Shown: positions 10,071 to 22,805, numbered from the stretch's first letter. The stretch is DNA of 64,000 nt from Dallia pectoralis (GCA_029465975.1 CM055741.1:7033903-7097902); one strand, 5' to 3'. The notes: generated from the sequence alone by a model not told the origin. Translations and numbers: made by a program.

Positions 10071-12161
10071 ATGAGTTTTGCAAAACATCGTTCACCTTTC
10101 CAAGCTCAGCTGCCCTTGACTCCAACACAACCCCAGAAACCTCTAGTTGCCCCATTGCCCCTACGTCTCCAGCTGTCTCCTGTTGTCATGAAGAAACCCA
10201 TCCAGATAATGTCCTTTGACGGCCATGGATTCAATTCAGAGAGGACCCATGAAGGCAGATCCACAACGCTTCCTGTTCCACGGCTCAAACCTAGTGTCTC
10301 TTCGACACTTCCCGTTTCCAAAATCAAGCACGGCCACCCCACAACCATTTGCACGCCAAAGCCGATATGGAATGTTTCCGGTTTAGATCCCAGCACCTCT
10401 CCCAACGTTCCTATTCAAAATTACGGTGTTTCTAGGATTCCGACGTCAATGGTAATTCCGAAACCGCCCATTCCGGACACACGGCTGAGCTCACGTGCAG
10501 CGCTCCTCTGCCAGGCAACACCGTTGGCAAGCACCAAACATACCTTAGTTTTGGCCAAAGAAGGATGTATCCGCTCAACGGCGACCTCTAGTCATAAAGG
10601 TCAGGCCTACCATGGCAACCAACGTACTCCAAACCCTGCCGTTCCTGACATTCTTGACCATGAGCTTCTGATGGAATTCGCAACGCGCTCCAGGTCTCCG
10701 TCACGACAACTAGGCTCGCGAGATGATACGCGAAAGCATTTCAGCCTACCACCTCGACATCCAGTGGCTTGCATGGCTACCGACCCAAAGCCTCAGCATG
10801 CTGTCTTACTGCAGGCCAGGCTAGGGCTGAGGAAAACAGAGAGGGTAACAAAATCCAACCCTGGATGTCTTGTCAATAAGGTGGACGTTTCCAAGCAAAA
10901 GGCTGCTGACACAATTTCGAGATCAAATGATTTGGTGTCCATGTCAGGCACGCTTACGTCAGACTGTGTGGCAAACAGAGATGCTGTCTTGGGAAGAAAA
11001 ATCTCAATTGTCGCCGAAAAAGGTTCTCAGGCAATTAATTTCCTATTTGACTCAAAGGATGTTGGACAGACTTCGGAATTTTGCTTTGCTCTACCAAAGT
11101 CATTTAAGCACAAACCACATATTCAGACGGGACTTCTGTCTCAGCCTGCCAGTTTACCTGCCGGGCAATTGTTTGTCTCTCAAAAGGACTTGTCTAAAAT
11201 GTGCTCTCCTCCAATTCTCCCCATGGAATCATTTTGTAACGAACACCTTCCAAGTCATTTGTCACCTGCAGAGTTTACAGAATTCATAATAAGCAGCTGT
11301 CCCATCAACACTGGTGCAGAACAAGAGTTCACCACCAATGAGTCTTACCTTAAAGAAGCGACAAAGACACACTCGGAGGCCAGATCTCAGCCTGGTGGGA
11401 TACCAAGCCCTACTGGAACTGTCAAGTACCACCAAAAATCTAAATTCTGGAACAAACCTCAGTGCCAAAGTCCAAAGACATGTGTACACATCAGTGAGAT
11501 GAAAACAAATAAAATAATAAAAAGTTCTAACTGCCATAACTCCCAGCCATGTCAGATGATATCTTCAACACAGGGGCCTTCTATCATACAATTTATCCAG
11601 TTAGACACAACGCACAATAAAACTGCCAAACATGGGAAGGTCCTGTGTTCAGTCCAAAATACCCAAAGCCGTATAATAACGAAACCTACAGAACCCAATA
11701 AAGATGTGATCTACAGTGAACATCAATCCAAAATGCTCAGCTCAATAAAACAATATCATTTTAATGCTGACCAATCAACAGAAATGGTAAAGAGCAACAT
11801 CTGCAACAATGAAGGACCACAGCCAGGTTTATCAAACCAAACAGATCCGCCAGCACCACCTGACCATGAGAGGCATAACATCAACCCACCAGAATGTTCC
11901 TCAGGAAAATGGTCTGTGCTCTGGCTTCAGTCCACCAAAGGCAGCCGACAGCAAACCCCATCACAGGTTGGCACCGATTCAACAGAGGTCGCTGAACAAC
12001 CACCCCGACCGCAGCAGGGTTGCTTCTATAGACCAGGGGAGAGAAACATCTCACTATTATCACATGAACTTTCAAGCATGCCGTCTGTTACTGAGTCGGC
12101 AGGGAGATTTCGTGATGACATCACCATACCCTCTGGAGTGTATATGTCAATGGGTGAGTGA
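10071..12161 (+). CDS. Uncharacterised 696-residue protein or large exon
   Basis: I do not recognise this protein. It is a single uninterrupted 2.1-kb frame starting MSFAKHRSPFQAQLPLTPTQ, rich in Ser, Thr, Pro, Gln and His, without membrane segments, coiled coils or domain motifs that I can name. It looks intrinsically disordered. An in-frame TAA lies 39 bases upstream of the ATG, which supports this start unless an acceptor lies between. The last codons run through a good splice-donor consensus (ATGG followed by GTGAGT at 12154), so the frame may be a long internal or first exon and the stop at 12159 may be intronic. A possible noncoding first exon ends at 9781 (CTCAG followed by GTCAGT). 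A frame this long is unlikely by chance in DNA of this composition. It lies between smim45 and septin 3. Confidence 0.55.
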   Translation: MSFAKHRSPFQAQLPLTPTQPQKPLVAPLPLRLQLSPVVMKKPIQIMSFDGHGFNSERTHEGRSTTLPVPRLKPSVSSTLPVSKIKHGHPTTICTPKPIWNVSGLDPSTSPNVPIQNYGVSRIPTSMVIPKPPIPDTRLSSRAALLCQATPLASTKHTLVLAKEGCIRSTATSSHKGQAYHGNQRTPNPAVPDILDHELLMEFATRSRSPSRQLGSRDDTRKHFSLPPRHPVACMATDPKPQHAVLLQARLGLRKTERVTKSNPGCLVNKVDVSKQKAADTISRSNDLVSMSGTLTSDCVANRDAVLGRKISIVAEKGSQAINFLFDSKDVGQTSEFCFALPKSFKHKPHIQTGLLSQPASLPAGQLFVSQKDLSKMCSPPILPMESFCNEHLPSHLSPAEFTEFIISSCPINTGAEQEFTTNESYLKEATKTHSEARSQPGGIPSPTGTVKYHQKSKFWNKPQCQSPKTCVHISEMKTNKIIKSSNCHNSQPCQMISSTQGPSIIQFIQLDTTHNKTAKHGKVLCSVQNTQSRIITKPTEPNKDVIYSEHQSKMLSSIKQYHFNADQSTEMVKSNICNNEGPQPGLSNQTDPPAPPDHERHNINPPECSSGKWSVLWLQSTKGSRQQTPSQVGTDSTEVAEQPPRPQQGCFYRPGERNISLLSHELSSMPSVTESAGRFRDDITIPSGVYMSMGE

Positions 12162-12800
12162 CAACCACGACATGTATGAAGTGTTTTTTACACATGGTCT
12201 TTCTGATAAATATTACATTTGCTGGATCTAGTTTTCCTTTAATGTGACTCATAACTTCACTCGCAAAGTGTGATGAAAACACAAGGTTCTTTATGATAAG
12301 AATATAATAAGTGACAAGTACGCATGTAAGACAAAAATGTTTTTTATGACATGCAGTAAAAATACAAACTAACTACAATCAAAAGAGAAAATAGTCTAAA
12401 GGCAAACAAAAAATACTTTAGCATTTACCATGTATTATCATTGGATTCCAATTATTGCCCTTCAAATGTTTTGGTGTACTATGGCTGATTCAATGCTTTT
12501 AAAAATAAGTTAGGCATGCAGTGAATTAGTATACAACAATTACATTCATATTGAATATGTATTCAGTGCCTTCATTAACATCCATTCGGTAAACTATGCA
12601 GTAATAATGTATTCAACAATAACGAATTAATAAAGGATTGTCATTAAGTATTTAAAATGTATTACCTTTCATGACATCAGACAGAATTTATATTACATCT
12701 AACAAATTACAATAATGTAGATAAACACTGGATTATGTTATTTAAAAGATTTAGATTAGTTACAATCCGGTCCAATAAAATGCTCACAAACGCTGAGAAG
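12162..12800. other. AT-rich spacer before septin 3
   Basis: No gene visible. It could hold a short last exon of the preceding gene: a CAG acceptor with a pyrimidine tract ends near 12357, but it would add only about 12 codons. Confidence 0.4.
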
Positions 12801-12816
12801 AGGCGGCCATTATTTT

Positions 12817-12828
12817 TGCGCATGCGCA
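12817..12828. promoter_or_regulatory. sept3: NRF1-type palindrome in the septin 3 promoter
   Basis: Perfect TGCGCATGCGCA palindrome, the consensus of nuclear respiratory factor 1, followed directly by CTGCGTCA, a CRE-like half site. It sits in a locally CpG-rich stretch about 230 bases before the end of the noncoding first exon. A TATA-less CpG promoter is inferred. Confidence 0.65.
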
Positions 12829-12889
12829 CTGCGTCACCTCGCTCTCCATCCTTGTCGCCTTGGTAACGACGGGTGGGGGGCAAAGAGTG

Positions 12890-13058
12890 AACGAGGGAGA
12901 AAAGGTACCCAGACAGACGGACCAAATCGCATGATTCGTTTCCTACATCTCTCCCTGCCAGTATTGAACATCCATGGTTTGTTCTTGAATCTTTGAATGA
13001 GAGAAATTTCACCGGGCTGTTGCAGAAAACGGTTTGAATCGAATCCTAACCACAATCG
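12890..13058 (+). other. sept3: Septin 3 noncoding first exon (start approximate)
   Basis: A strong donor (CAATCG followed by GTAAGT) ends this exon at 13058. The coding exon acceptor is at 13975 (GATCCCTTAG), two bases before the ATG. The left edge is a guess from the promoter position. Confidence 0.5.
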
Positions 13059-13977
13059 GTAAGTTGGTAAACAATCAACGTTATCATCACTGACCGATTC
13101 TTACTGCTGCTAGCATTGTGGCTACAGTGGCTAGCATAATGTATCTAGCATGCATGGAGCTGGGACAATGGGTTTGGTTTATGGGTTGGGATGTAGCTAA
13201 TCAGCGGCTCCCGTGTGGGTTGATCCAGGTTTTTTCTGTTCAGGTTATGTTTGATCGAGCTAACGTTAGTGTATTCTGAATTGATGTTGCTATATAGTAG
13301 TAGCTGTCGTCCAAAATGATAACGTGGAAATATTGCGGGGTGCTTGGGGAAAATGGCAATATAAACGTTGCCTGAAATCATATCATTGGATACACATCAC
13401 CTTTTGTAACGTTGACTTGTTAATCTTGGTGACATTTTCCCAGTCATAGAATTTAGAATAAAGATGAGATTATTTTTGATTTTATGATAGATTTAGAGGT
13501 TATATACCAAGTTAAATTACTCTGGAAGATTAGTAGAATGCCAAATCTGTTGAATTATCGTGTTTGGTCCTACCCTTAACCCCACATTTTGACTAGGCTT
13601 TGAATAATCTGTCAGAAACCTATTGGATGTGTTGGAAATGTGTGTGTGTGTGTGTGTTTAAGCTACAATACATACACTCTGTGACTCTAAATTCAGCAGA
13701 CAGCCACTGCTTTTCTGACCTGTTTGATCTACAGTATGTCAAGCCTTAGTTATAAGTGATGTGCTTCCACATGGCTGCAGCTACAGAACATGCTTCTGCC
13801 CTGCAGTGTCCTTAACTCAGATTCGACACACTTGACATGCGGACTGCCATATCTATATGTCATCTACGCCATCTGTCAGGCAGTAGCGCAATGCACACCG
13901 CTGCAAACCCGTCTGCTGCAGGTAGCCTACATCTTAAAATAGCCTGATGCCACCGGCCTAATTTTGATCCCTTAGAC

Positions 13978-16900
13978 ATGTCAGAATCCGTCATTCCCCC
14001 GGAAGTGAGACCTAAACCGGTCGTCCCGGCCAAGCCGCCTCACGTGGCGGCGCCATCTCCCACGGCACCACACGGGCCGTCCGGGTTAGGCGGGCTGGGT
14101 GCTGGGATGGGCTACGGAACCGGGGCCGATCGAGCTCCAGGCTCAGGTCACCAGGGCGGTGGGTCCACGTTGCTGGGATACATTGGGATTGACACCATCA
14201 TCGAGCAGATGAGGAAGAAGACCATGAAGGCCGGTTTCGACTTCAATATTATGATAGTGGGTAAGGGGGACATTTTTTCATTAATTAAGATATATTTTTT
14301 TGCGCAATTAAACAAAGCTATGCATCCATTGAATATACAGCATCATCGTACTTGTCGACCACCTCCTTTCTCTGCACCTTCCTCTGCCTTTCCCTCCCTC
14401 AGGTCAGAGCGGGCTGGGCAAGTCGACGCTGGTTAACACGCTGTTCAAGTCCCAGGTCAGCAGGTGGAGCGCGGCATGGGGAGGGGAGTTCAAACTGCCA
14501 AAGACTGTGGAGATCAAGGCTGTGTCTCATGGTGAGAGAGGGAATGGGGAGGGGGGAGAGAGGTTGGGAGAGGAAGGAGGAAGAGGAAGGGAGAGAGAGT
14601 AAGATAGTGAGAGAGTGGTGGCAGGGAGAGATGGCGGAGAGGTTGGGAGAGAAAGGAGAGAGGAAGGAAGAGAGTGAGTAAGAGAGTGAGAAGAGTGGCA
14701 GGAGGGGGGGGAGGGAGAGAGGGGGAGTGAGAAAGACTGCTGTTATCTGGTCAAACATATGTGTGTATGTGGATGCGTGGGTTTGTATTTGGAAATGTTG
14801 GGATTTGATTAGAAGTCATTTTAAAATCTTGACGGTGCTGACGAGTGTCTTGTGGCCGGGAAGCCCTGTGGTTCATGCAGACTGACCTGCATCGCCTGGA
14901 GAGGGGGCAGCCATTGTCTGGTGATATTAGGGCACACTAGCGACTCCCACAGGCGGAACATCCAACTGACTGTTAGGTCAGCGGGCACACGGCCCCTGAC
15001 GGATGTCGATCCATGTGACCTTCCGGTTGGAAGAGCGGTGGGGGGAATGCAGAATTGCTCGACACACAGATGACACAGATGAGGAATGCTTAGATATACA
15101 ATGCTCCCAATGTTGAGTGTTGATGTGATGTGACAGGGCCAGAGATATTATTGGATGTGATTTGGTTTAGGAAGGGAAGGATGGTATTTCTAAACATACG
15201 CCCACACATTGTAGCCTAGGGTATGTTGACTGCGGAGGTTACTGTATTGCAGCTGTATGTATGTGATGCCCTAACAGAATAATGCCCGCAGTGGGTCTTA
15301 GATTGGCACAGTTGGTGCACACCGCCTGCCTTGCAGCTCATACAAATACAGAGGCTGCGAGGAGCTTCTGTCTTCTTCTTCTGTGGTCAAAACACGATAG
15401 TCCCGGCTATAATTCAGCTTCAGTGCACTTTTGTCATCCTCGCTGAAATCGAAGCAAAATTGGCACACTTCTTTTTACAGCCAGGAATCTGCTGTCCAAA
15501 CCTTCTCAATCTGGTTGAGGTCGGGTGATCATCTAATGCTGCAATATCACTCACTGTTTTGGTTACATGGCCCTTACACAGCTTGCAGGTGTTTTTTTGT
15601 CTCATTGTCTTCAGTTAAAAACTGAAGACAATAAAGAACGACCCTTGAATAGATAGGTGTGTGGTATGGGTGTATTGTTTGAGCATTGCCTGAATGTAGG
15701 GAGGAGAAGCTCCTCTAGCTGATGATTGGTAAGAACCAAATGCTTGAAGCATTTTTTTGCACTTCAACTGGATACCTGTGTAGAGTGCAAAGTAGCGGGG
15801 TGACATGAGGGTACTCGTAATTCAGGCGTGATAAGGCAAGTGCCTGGAAAAGAATCTGTGCTGCTTCCTGAGTGAGGTAAGGTCGCATTCTCTACGAATG
15901 CATAAACCAGCCGGAAGCGAGTCACCGCTTTCACGTTAGCAGAGAACGACAGTTTGTCGTTAAGGTGTACATCGAGGTTCTCTGCACTCTGGTAGGAGGA
16001 CAATGTGGATTTTCCAGTCACGATGGATAGAACTTTCCGCAAAAGAAGAGCAGCCTAGTCATGTCATGGTTAAGCTTGAGGTAGTGGGAGATGTCGGCCA
16101 GGCACACCCATGTTGTCGCCTGGGTGCCAGAAGGGGGGAATGAGAAAAAGGTATTGAGTGCCATCTGCATAGCAGTGATAGAAAAGACCATGTAAGGATT
16201 TTACACAGCCAAGAGTGTATAAAAAGGAGTGTATAAAAAGAAGATGAGAGGGCCAAGAACTGAGCCTTGGAGAACACCAGTATTCAGAGGTTGCTTGGAA
16301 CACACCAATCCTCTCCACGTCAGCTGGTATTTGTGGTCGGCCTGTTAGGAAGCAATCCAGGAGCGTGCTCTCAAATTAGAGACGTGTAAAGAACGATGCT
16401 ATAGTTCACAGCATCAAATGTGGCGTTTAAATCAATGTGGATGGAAACAGAAGCCGGAGCATATTTGATGCCGATAGAAGTTGACGCAGCAGAGGTCCGA
16501 AATAGTTGGCCAAATGTAAAGCAATGGTCGACATAGCGGTCAAACCCTGTTCCCAAACGTCATTGTAGCAGAATCAATGCTTGAACATCAAAGAGCTGTT
16601 CATATTTAGTGTACAATTGTAATTGTACTTATCTTAAACTCTAAATAGGCACTAATATGTTTTTTGTAACTCACTGTTTCAGTCATCGAGGAGGGCGGAG
16701 TAAAGATGAAGTTAACAGTAATTGATACGCCAGGTTTTGGTGATCAGATCAACAATGACAACTGGTGAGTATTTAAGCGTAGGCCACAAAAACATACACA
16801 ATATTCTACAATTATCGCTGGCCTGCGTTGTCCGGTTTTAGTTTGGGATCACGTCAACGCGATATTTGCCAGGCACAACTACGTCTCTAGAATTTAAAAG

Positions 16901-17248
16901 TAACCCAGCGTAGAATTCAGCTGAAATAGAACTGCCTATAGGAAACGTTGTCCTTCTCCCATCTGCCTTCTGTGTTCACCGTCTGTTTTCTAAAGCTCTA
17001 AACACAAACCTTCCTCCATGCATCCGCAGCTGGGAGCCCATCTCCAAGTATATAAACGAGCAGTATGAGAAGTTTCTGAAGGAGGAGGTCAATATTGCCC
17101 GAAAGAAGCGCATCCCCGACACCCGGGTTCACTGCTGCCTCTACTTTATCTCCCCAACTGGACACTCGTGAGTTAAAAACTCCACAGCACGTTCACAGGT
17201 TGTGAAATGTTTCCGTGATGATTAGTTCACACACACTTGGACACCACC

Positions 17249-17282
<34 letters not shown>

Positions 17283-19429
17283 GATCTCTCTCAGGTCTCT
17301 CTCTCTCAGATCTCTGTCTTGTCATGCTAATAGGTCTGCTGCCAACTGCGAAGACATTTATATTCACATCCCAACATAGCCGTGAGCTAAATCACAAACC
17401 AAGCCAGGCGTTTGCCTCCGACAGGCGATGCCACGATAACGTAAACTGTGGGACTGCCCTTTCCATAATGGATATCTAGTTCTGCGTTCGCATTCTGTGT
17501 GTCACGTCTTTGAATCGCCACGGCAACAGTGATCGCTGTGACTGTAAGGGGATGTTTTCCCTGCTTTCACCTCAGGTTTGAAGTGAATCTGTAAGGAATG
17601 GACGTGTCTAATGTGGCCCGAACATCGGAATCCGATGACAGGATGTGTTCCTCGGGGCGCTCCGTTGGTTTTGTGGTCCACATTTCATGCTGTCCCTTCA
17701 GCAGGGGCCACTTGCTGATTTTAATCCCCGCTGATTGGTGTCTCTCACGCTCTGTCCGTCTCAGTCTCCGGCAGCTAGACATCGAGTTCATGAAGCATCT
17801 CAGCCGTACTGTGAACATCGTCCCCATCATCGCCAAGTCTGACACCATGACCCCCGACGAGAAGAACGAGTTCAAACAGAGGGTGAGGGCGACCTTGACC
17901 TGTGACCTTGTATTAGCCGAACACTTGGCCTTTGACTCCTGTTGTGTTGCTGAATATGCCTTCATGTATCAGGGTCCTTTTTATAACAGTTGAACCAGCT
18001 AGCAGCTGATTCTGAACCTGCTACTGTGGGTTATTTTATAGCTCTGTATGTACTCCAGTCAGTGTAATTAGTTAATTTTAGTAAATTAGTGTGGTTGTGG
18101 CTAGGGATATACATTTTCTTAAATCAAATATTGTTTCAGCTTTTTTTTCTGTATTTATTTCCCTGCAGTTCTAGGCCGTTGTCCCAATGTTGAATATCCC
18201 TGGTGTATATAGGCAGTGTCAGTTGTTATGGATACCCAAGGCATTAGGGAACACTGTCCTTCAATGTACATCATGTTATGTTAAATCTTCCTCCGTCTGT
18301 CGTAGGTGAGGAAGGAGTTGGAGGTGTGTGGAATCGAGTTCTACCCGCAGAAAGAGTTTGATGACGATATGGAGGACAAGAACGAAAATGACAAGATTCG
18401 GGTGGGTCTCTCTAATTTCTCTCTAATGTACTCTAACCCTGTCGTTTGCCTTATGCTGTATTAGAGCAGAGTTTGTTTTTTCCACAAAATAGGAAATACA
18501 ATTTGGTTATTTATTTTCTATGATTTGTCAATTTGACAGGGCTTTTTTATGAGTCGTATCGTTTTATTCTCTTTCTGATATTACCATTCTTCGACGAACC
18601 TTTGCTCAAAATATGAGAATAATTAAACCTTTAATAAAATTATTGATATTGAAAAAGCATTTTTTCTACTGTAAATGCATTTCATATGAATATAAAATAA
18701 CATATTTTTTGTCAACTTTTTGTCTTTCTAACACCTTTTCCTTGAAGGAATAATAATCCTGTCCTGTCTAAGGCACGGCCTTGTGTCACAAGAATTATTT
18801 TTACCTCTCATGAACCTCTGGTGTTTTCCTCGCCCAATTATACTCTAGTTAAATGGCTCTGTTCACAGGAGGCCATGCCCTTTGCAGTGGTGGGCAGTGA
18901 CAAGGAGTACCAAGTAAACGGCAAACGGGTTTTGGGTAGGAAGACAGCCTGGGGAGTGATTGAGGGTAGGTACATTTATGACCGTACTGTAATGAATTGT
19001 CTCTCATAGTTAAATTCGTTGTTACTTTTGGATTCGTGGAGCTTGTTCCTAATTCTGTGCACTCCTGGTATTTTTTTTGCAGTGGAAAATCCCATTCACT
19101 GCGAATTTGCACTGCTGAGAGATTTTCTCATCAGGTAAAGTACTCGTGGATATTTTTGATCTGTCTTGTTTTCGTCTCCATTGGCTTCATGTCAGGAGCT
19201 TAAACACTTTTAAATGTCCATTTCCAATCAGTCACATGTCTGTGACTTAATCCTCCTGCAAGTACCGCAGCTGCCAACTAATTCCCTCTCCACTGTTAGG
19301 ACTCACCTCCAGGACCTGAAGGAAATCACCCATAACATCCACTACGAGACGTACCGCGCCAAGAGACTCAACGAAAACGGAGGCCTCCATCCCATTTCCG
19401 TGAACAACAGTCACGACAGTAATCTGTAA
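13978..19429 (+). CDS. sept3: Septin 3 (neuronal septin GTPase), nine coding exons
   Basis: GTP-binding cytoskeletal protein that assembles with other septins into filaments; the mammalian orthologue is enriched at nerve terminals. Coding exons: 13978-14260, 14403-14531, 16683-16764, 17030-17167, 17765-17882, 18306-18401, 18869-18965, 19083-19134, 19300-19429, joining in phase to 374 residues. Visible features are a Pro/Gly-rich N-terminus (1-65), the LLGYIGIDTIIEQMRKKTMK polybasic region, the P-loop GQSGLGKST (95-103), DTPGFGD (152-158), AKSD (234-237), and the septin unique element ending ETYRAKRLNENGG. There is no C-terminal coiled coil, as expected for the SEPT3/9/12 group. Exon 7 begins at a CAGGAG acceptor (NAGNAG type), and the joined protein reads KIREAMPF where human, as I recall it, has KIRQESMPF. 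The ATG follows an acceptor by two bases. Confidence 0.96.
14537..14740. repeat. Purine-rich (GA) tract in septin 3 intron 2
   Basis: About 200 bases of GGGAGAG, GGAAGGA and AGAGAG immediately after the exon 2 donor. Open frames through it are artefacts. Confidence 0.85.
15790..16560 (-). mobile_element. Degenerate L2-like LINE reverse transcriptase in septin 3 intron 2
   Basis: Read on the minus strand, broken frames show in order a remnant like DLNATFDAVNYSIVL, then a GVPQGSVLGP-like motif (16250-16290), CYADGTQYLF in place of the catalytic YADD (about 16160-16180), and DVHLNDKLSFSANV (about 15940-15980). These are the successive landmarks of an L2/Jockey-type reverse transcriptase. Frameshifts and the altered YADD show that it is dead. 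Confidence 0.8.
17253..17320. repeat. (CT)n microsatellite in septin 3 intron 4
   Basis: CTCTCT run of about 28 bases followed by degenerate CT-rich sequence. Confidence 0.9.
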
Positions 19430-21300
19430 AAAAAAAAAAGTAGGGTTTAACGTTCGAGGACAGAGGGAACCGAAACGGACAGGCAAATATCGATCGTGAA
19501 ATATATGTCGTCGTCAGGGCGTCACTGCATGCTGTGGAATTCATTTACTGGAAGAAAATGTCACGTATGAGGAGAGCTTTCATTTGAAAAAGCGCCTAGA
19601 TATCTCATTCCTCCGCCCAACCGCACACATTCCGGCTACATCCTGAGTTAACGTGAGCCTGCAGTTAAAAACGAACCCCTCCCCTAAAAAACGTTTATGC
19701 CCGAAGGAATTGACACAAGCGAGCAAGTTTCTGTTATTCAGTTAAAATTGACAGTTATTTTTCCTCTTTTCTTGTGCCACACTCAACCATGGCCTGCAGG
19801 TATGTAGTTTGTCATCAAAGTGCCACTATAGCTGATATAACGTCTGATTTCAACCGGTATCTCGTTAGTTCGGCAAGTGTAATGCCGGATAGCACAACAA
19901 AATATGGAAATCACACCCTCACATTATTTTGGCTTTAGATAACTTGTGGCCTTTTTTCGAGGGCTGACTACAAAACAATGTGCCAATTATATTTTACTCT
20001 TGCCTGCCTCCTCCTTTTTGGCCACAAGAGGGCAGTGCTTCTCTTTGTGTTATCTCTCAGTCGGGGGAATTTCGGTGTCCATGGCGATGGATATCTCAAC
20101 AGCGTTGTGACACGCATTAGCACGGGCAATTGAGGTGCATTGACCAAAGCAGCTGAACAGGATTGCTACACTTTCGTACAATTTTAACCGGTTATTGTGA
20201 AAGTGATGATCACAAGCCAAAACTGATCTTTAGGGATGTGTCACCTGACTCAACCAGGTCAACCAACCAGGTCAACGAACCAGGTTTTGCAACCAGGTCA
20301 TCAGACGAGTCCAATCAATGATTTCTACTTGTGATGAATAACATTGATGGCCTCGATTGACTCCATAATAAGACAGTATGTACAGTGATATGTTATATAT
20401 CCACGTCGGTGGTCAGGAAGTACTCTTATTCCATTGCTTCTATCTGATGACTCGCGCCCAGTGGTAGTTTATTGGAAATCCTCCATGACATACTTAATAG
20501 AAAATTCTGGTAACTGTATAATTATATGAGACCTACTATCAGTTAGGACATGCTGATGTTTACCAAGGTTTCGTACAGAAATCACCCTTTGATGTTGTCC
20601 TGTGATGATCCGTATATGAAAGAGCACAGATACTCCAGAAGTGCAAAGAATTCAGGTTCACTACATTTATCGACCAACTTTGGATTTATACAATATTCTG
20701 AATAGTATCGGGTTTCCCTGCTACTGTTTTATATAATCACACTTTCGGGTGTGTGTGTGTGCGCGCGTGTGAGTGAAAAGTGACTTAATTTGGTGTCTAA
20801 CGTTTGCAAATATGTGTAGTATATTACTAGTGTGGTTTTAGTGAAGATGTTTTTCAAGTAAAACAATCCAAAATACTTTTCACACTATTGTTTCTATACA
20901 GTGGTTTCCTGTGTGCATGTCAGTAAGCCTCACAATTCTCGGCCCATTCTTTCCGAGAAAACTTATTTTCATGCAATGACCCAGTTCACAAACTATAGTG
21001 CACAGTAATATCAATGCACAGTAATACCAATGCATTAACAATGTATTATTATTTAGCGCGTACACAAACCAACTAATGATAACAGTAAGACACTACAACC
21101 CCTGTAACTCATATCAGTCCGTGAATAACCGCAATGGTGTTTTTCGGCTGTGAATTTGCATACTTCATTTATTTAATACACACTTTTCTACTTTTCTTGA
21201 CATTGTTGTGATACCCTGAGATGTAAAAACAGTATTGCATTAGTTGTTTAGAGATCCATGTATTATTTATAGTAATTTATTCTTTGATAAATAAAAATAA
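19430..21300 (+). other. sept3: Probable septin 3 3'UTR
   Basis: After the stop codon there is an A run, then about 1.85 kb without a gene, ending in a cluster of AATAAA-like signals (GATAAATAAAAATAA near 21285-21300). Long 3'UTRs are usual for neuronal septins. The end is inferred. Confidence 0.4.
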
Positions 21301-21309
21301 TTTTGCCAT

Positions 21310-22520
21310 CTCATTTCCGGTGTGTTCGCTGGTGTGTTGCGGCATTTGTGTCTCCTGTGTCTTCTTTTTTGTGCTGTATTATTGTCTTTACTTGATAATA
21401 GCTCGGAAAGTGGAAGACGATAGCAAAGGCGACAAAGGGAGAGAGACAAAAAATGTTTGGTGGGGTTATTCAGGTTTATTATAACCCCTGATAGCGGAGG
21501 AGGGGCACCAGAACGATAGATCCCATTGGCTTATCGGTTCTGCATGTTCTAGGCTTGATATGTGTGTTAAGCATCGTGTCAAGTAATTATCATTTTAATT
21601 AAATTCCACTAAGATCTGAGAGAATGTGGTAGGTTAAAGAGTTAGTAGTTAATAGTTTCACTTTTACCTCAATTGTATTAAATGGAAATGTCATAATATT
21701 TCATTTTAGGGGGTTCAAGAAGCTACCCTGTGGAAAACCTATTTTTATTGTTGGCATTTGATAATGTTACTTCTTGAGACCCAGATTTTAATTTGCGAAG
21801 GAAGGGAAGCCCATTTACATAGTTTAATGTGTTGTGCTTTCTGGTCTTTTTGTTGATACCTGTTCTCAAAAAGGTTCCCTGCAGTGATTCTCCTCAAATA
21901 CATTTGTCAAAACTGATAACATGATATAACTGTCATATGGTCAACATGACGATGAGGTCTGATATTAATATTGCTTAATTTCATCACGGGCCGGTGTGAG
22001 CAGTAGAAAATAACTGAGGTTTACAGTACTGTGGAAGATTCTTAGGCCATCTGTGAGGTAGGGCAGGTATATTTGACATAGAAATAAATCTCAACACCAA
22101 TAAGCAATATGTATGCTCGCTTACACAAAGCAACTTAATAACTTACATAACATTCAGTGCACAGCTTCATATACAAAACTCACCCATAAAGACACGTAAC
22201 ATTCTATCAATCACAAGCACCCGTGAACATAACCAGACTTAAATACCCCACTGATTAACTAACCTAAATCCAAAACAGCTGTGCTTCTATTCAACATTAT
22301 ACACAGATGTGCTCTCCTCTAACCACCCTGTGACAACACAGCTCACCCATACAAGAGAATATGGAAAAAATGTACAATAAAAAGTGACAAAAACTGTCAG
22401 CATTGAGGTACATGTTTGAGGAATTCAATTCTAGAATGGTAATGACGACTTTCAGGATGTAAAAATTGGTTTTCCCTCCCAAGACGAACCAAATGGACTT
22501 AAAAGAAATTGCCTGTAACC
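21310..22520. other. Intergenic, no gene seen
   Basis: Contains a segment at 21975-22060 (AGCAGTAGAAAATAACTGAG, then TTTACAGTACTGTG) that recurs at 35945-36010. ACAGTACTGTGCAAAA is a terminal motif that I associate with fish Tc1-like elements, so it is probably a transposon relic. Confidence 0.45.
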
Positions 22521-22527
22521 ACATTTT

Positions 22528-22805
22528 CACGGCTGGTTCCTCACCCTGAGCCCCCACAGCTGGTTCCTCACCCAGAGACCCCACAGTTGGTTCCTCACCC
22601 TGAGCCCCCACAGCTGGTTCCTCACCCAGAGCCCCCACAGTTGGTTCCTCACCCTGAGCCCCCACAGCTAGTTCCTCACCCTGAGCCCCCACAGCTGGTT
22701 CCCTGCTCAGATCCCCCACAGCTGGTTCCTCACCCTCAGCTGGTTCCCTGCTCAGATCCCCCACAGCTGGTTCCTCACCCTCAGCCCTCACGGCTGGTTC
22801 CACGC
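22528..22805. repeat. 27-bp minisatellite
   Basis: About ten copies of CACAGCTGGTTCCTCACCCTGAGCCCC-type units. The unit length is a multiple of three, so long frames appear on both strands; these are not genes. Confidence 0.92.
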
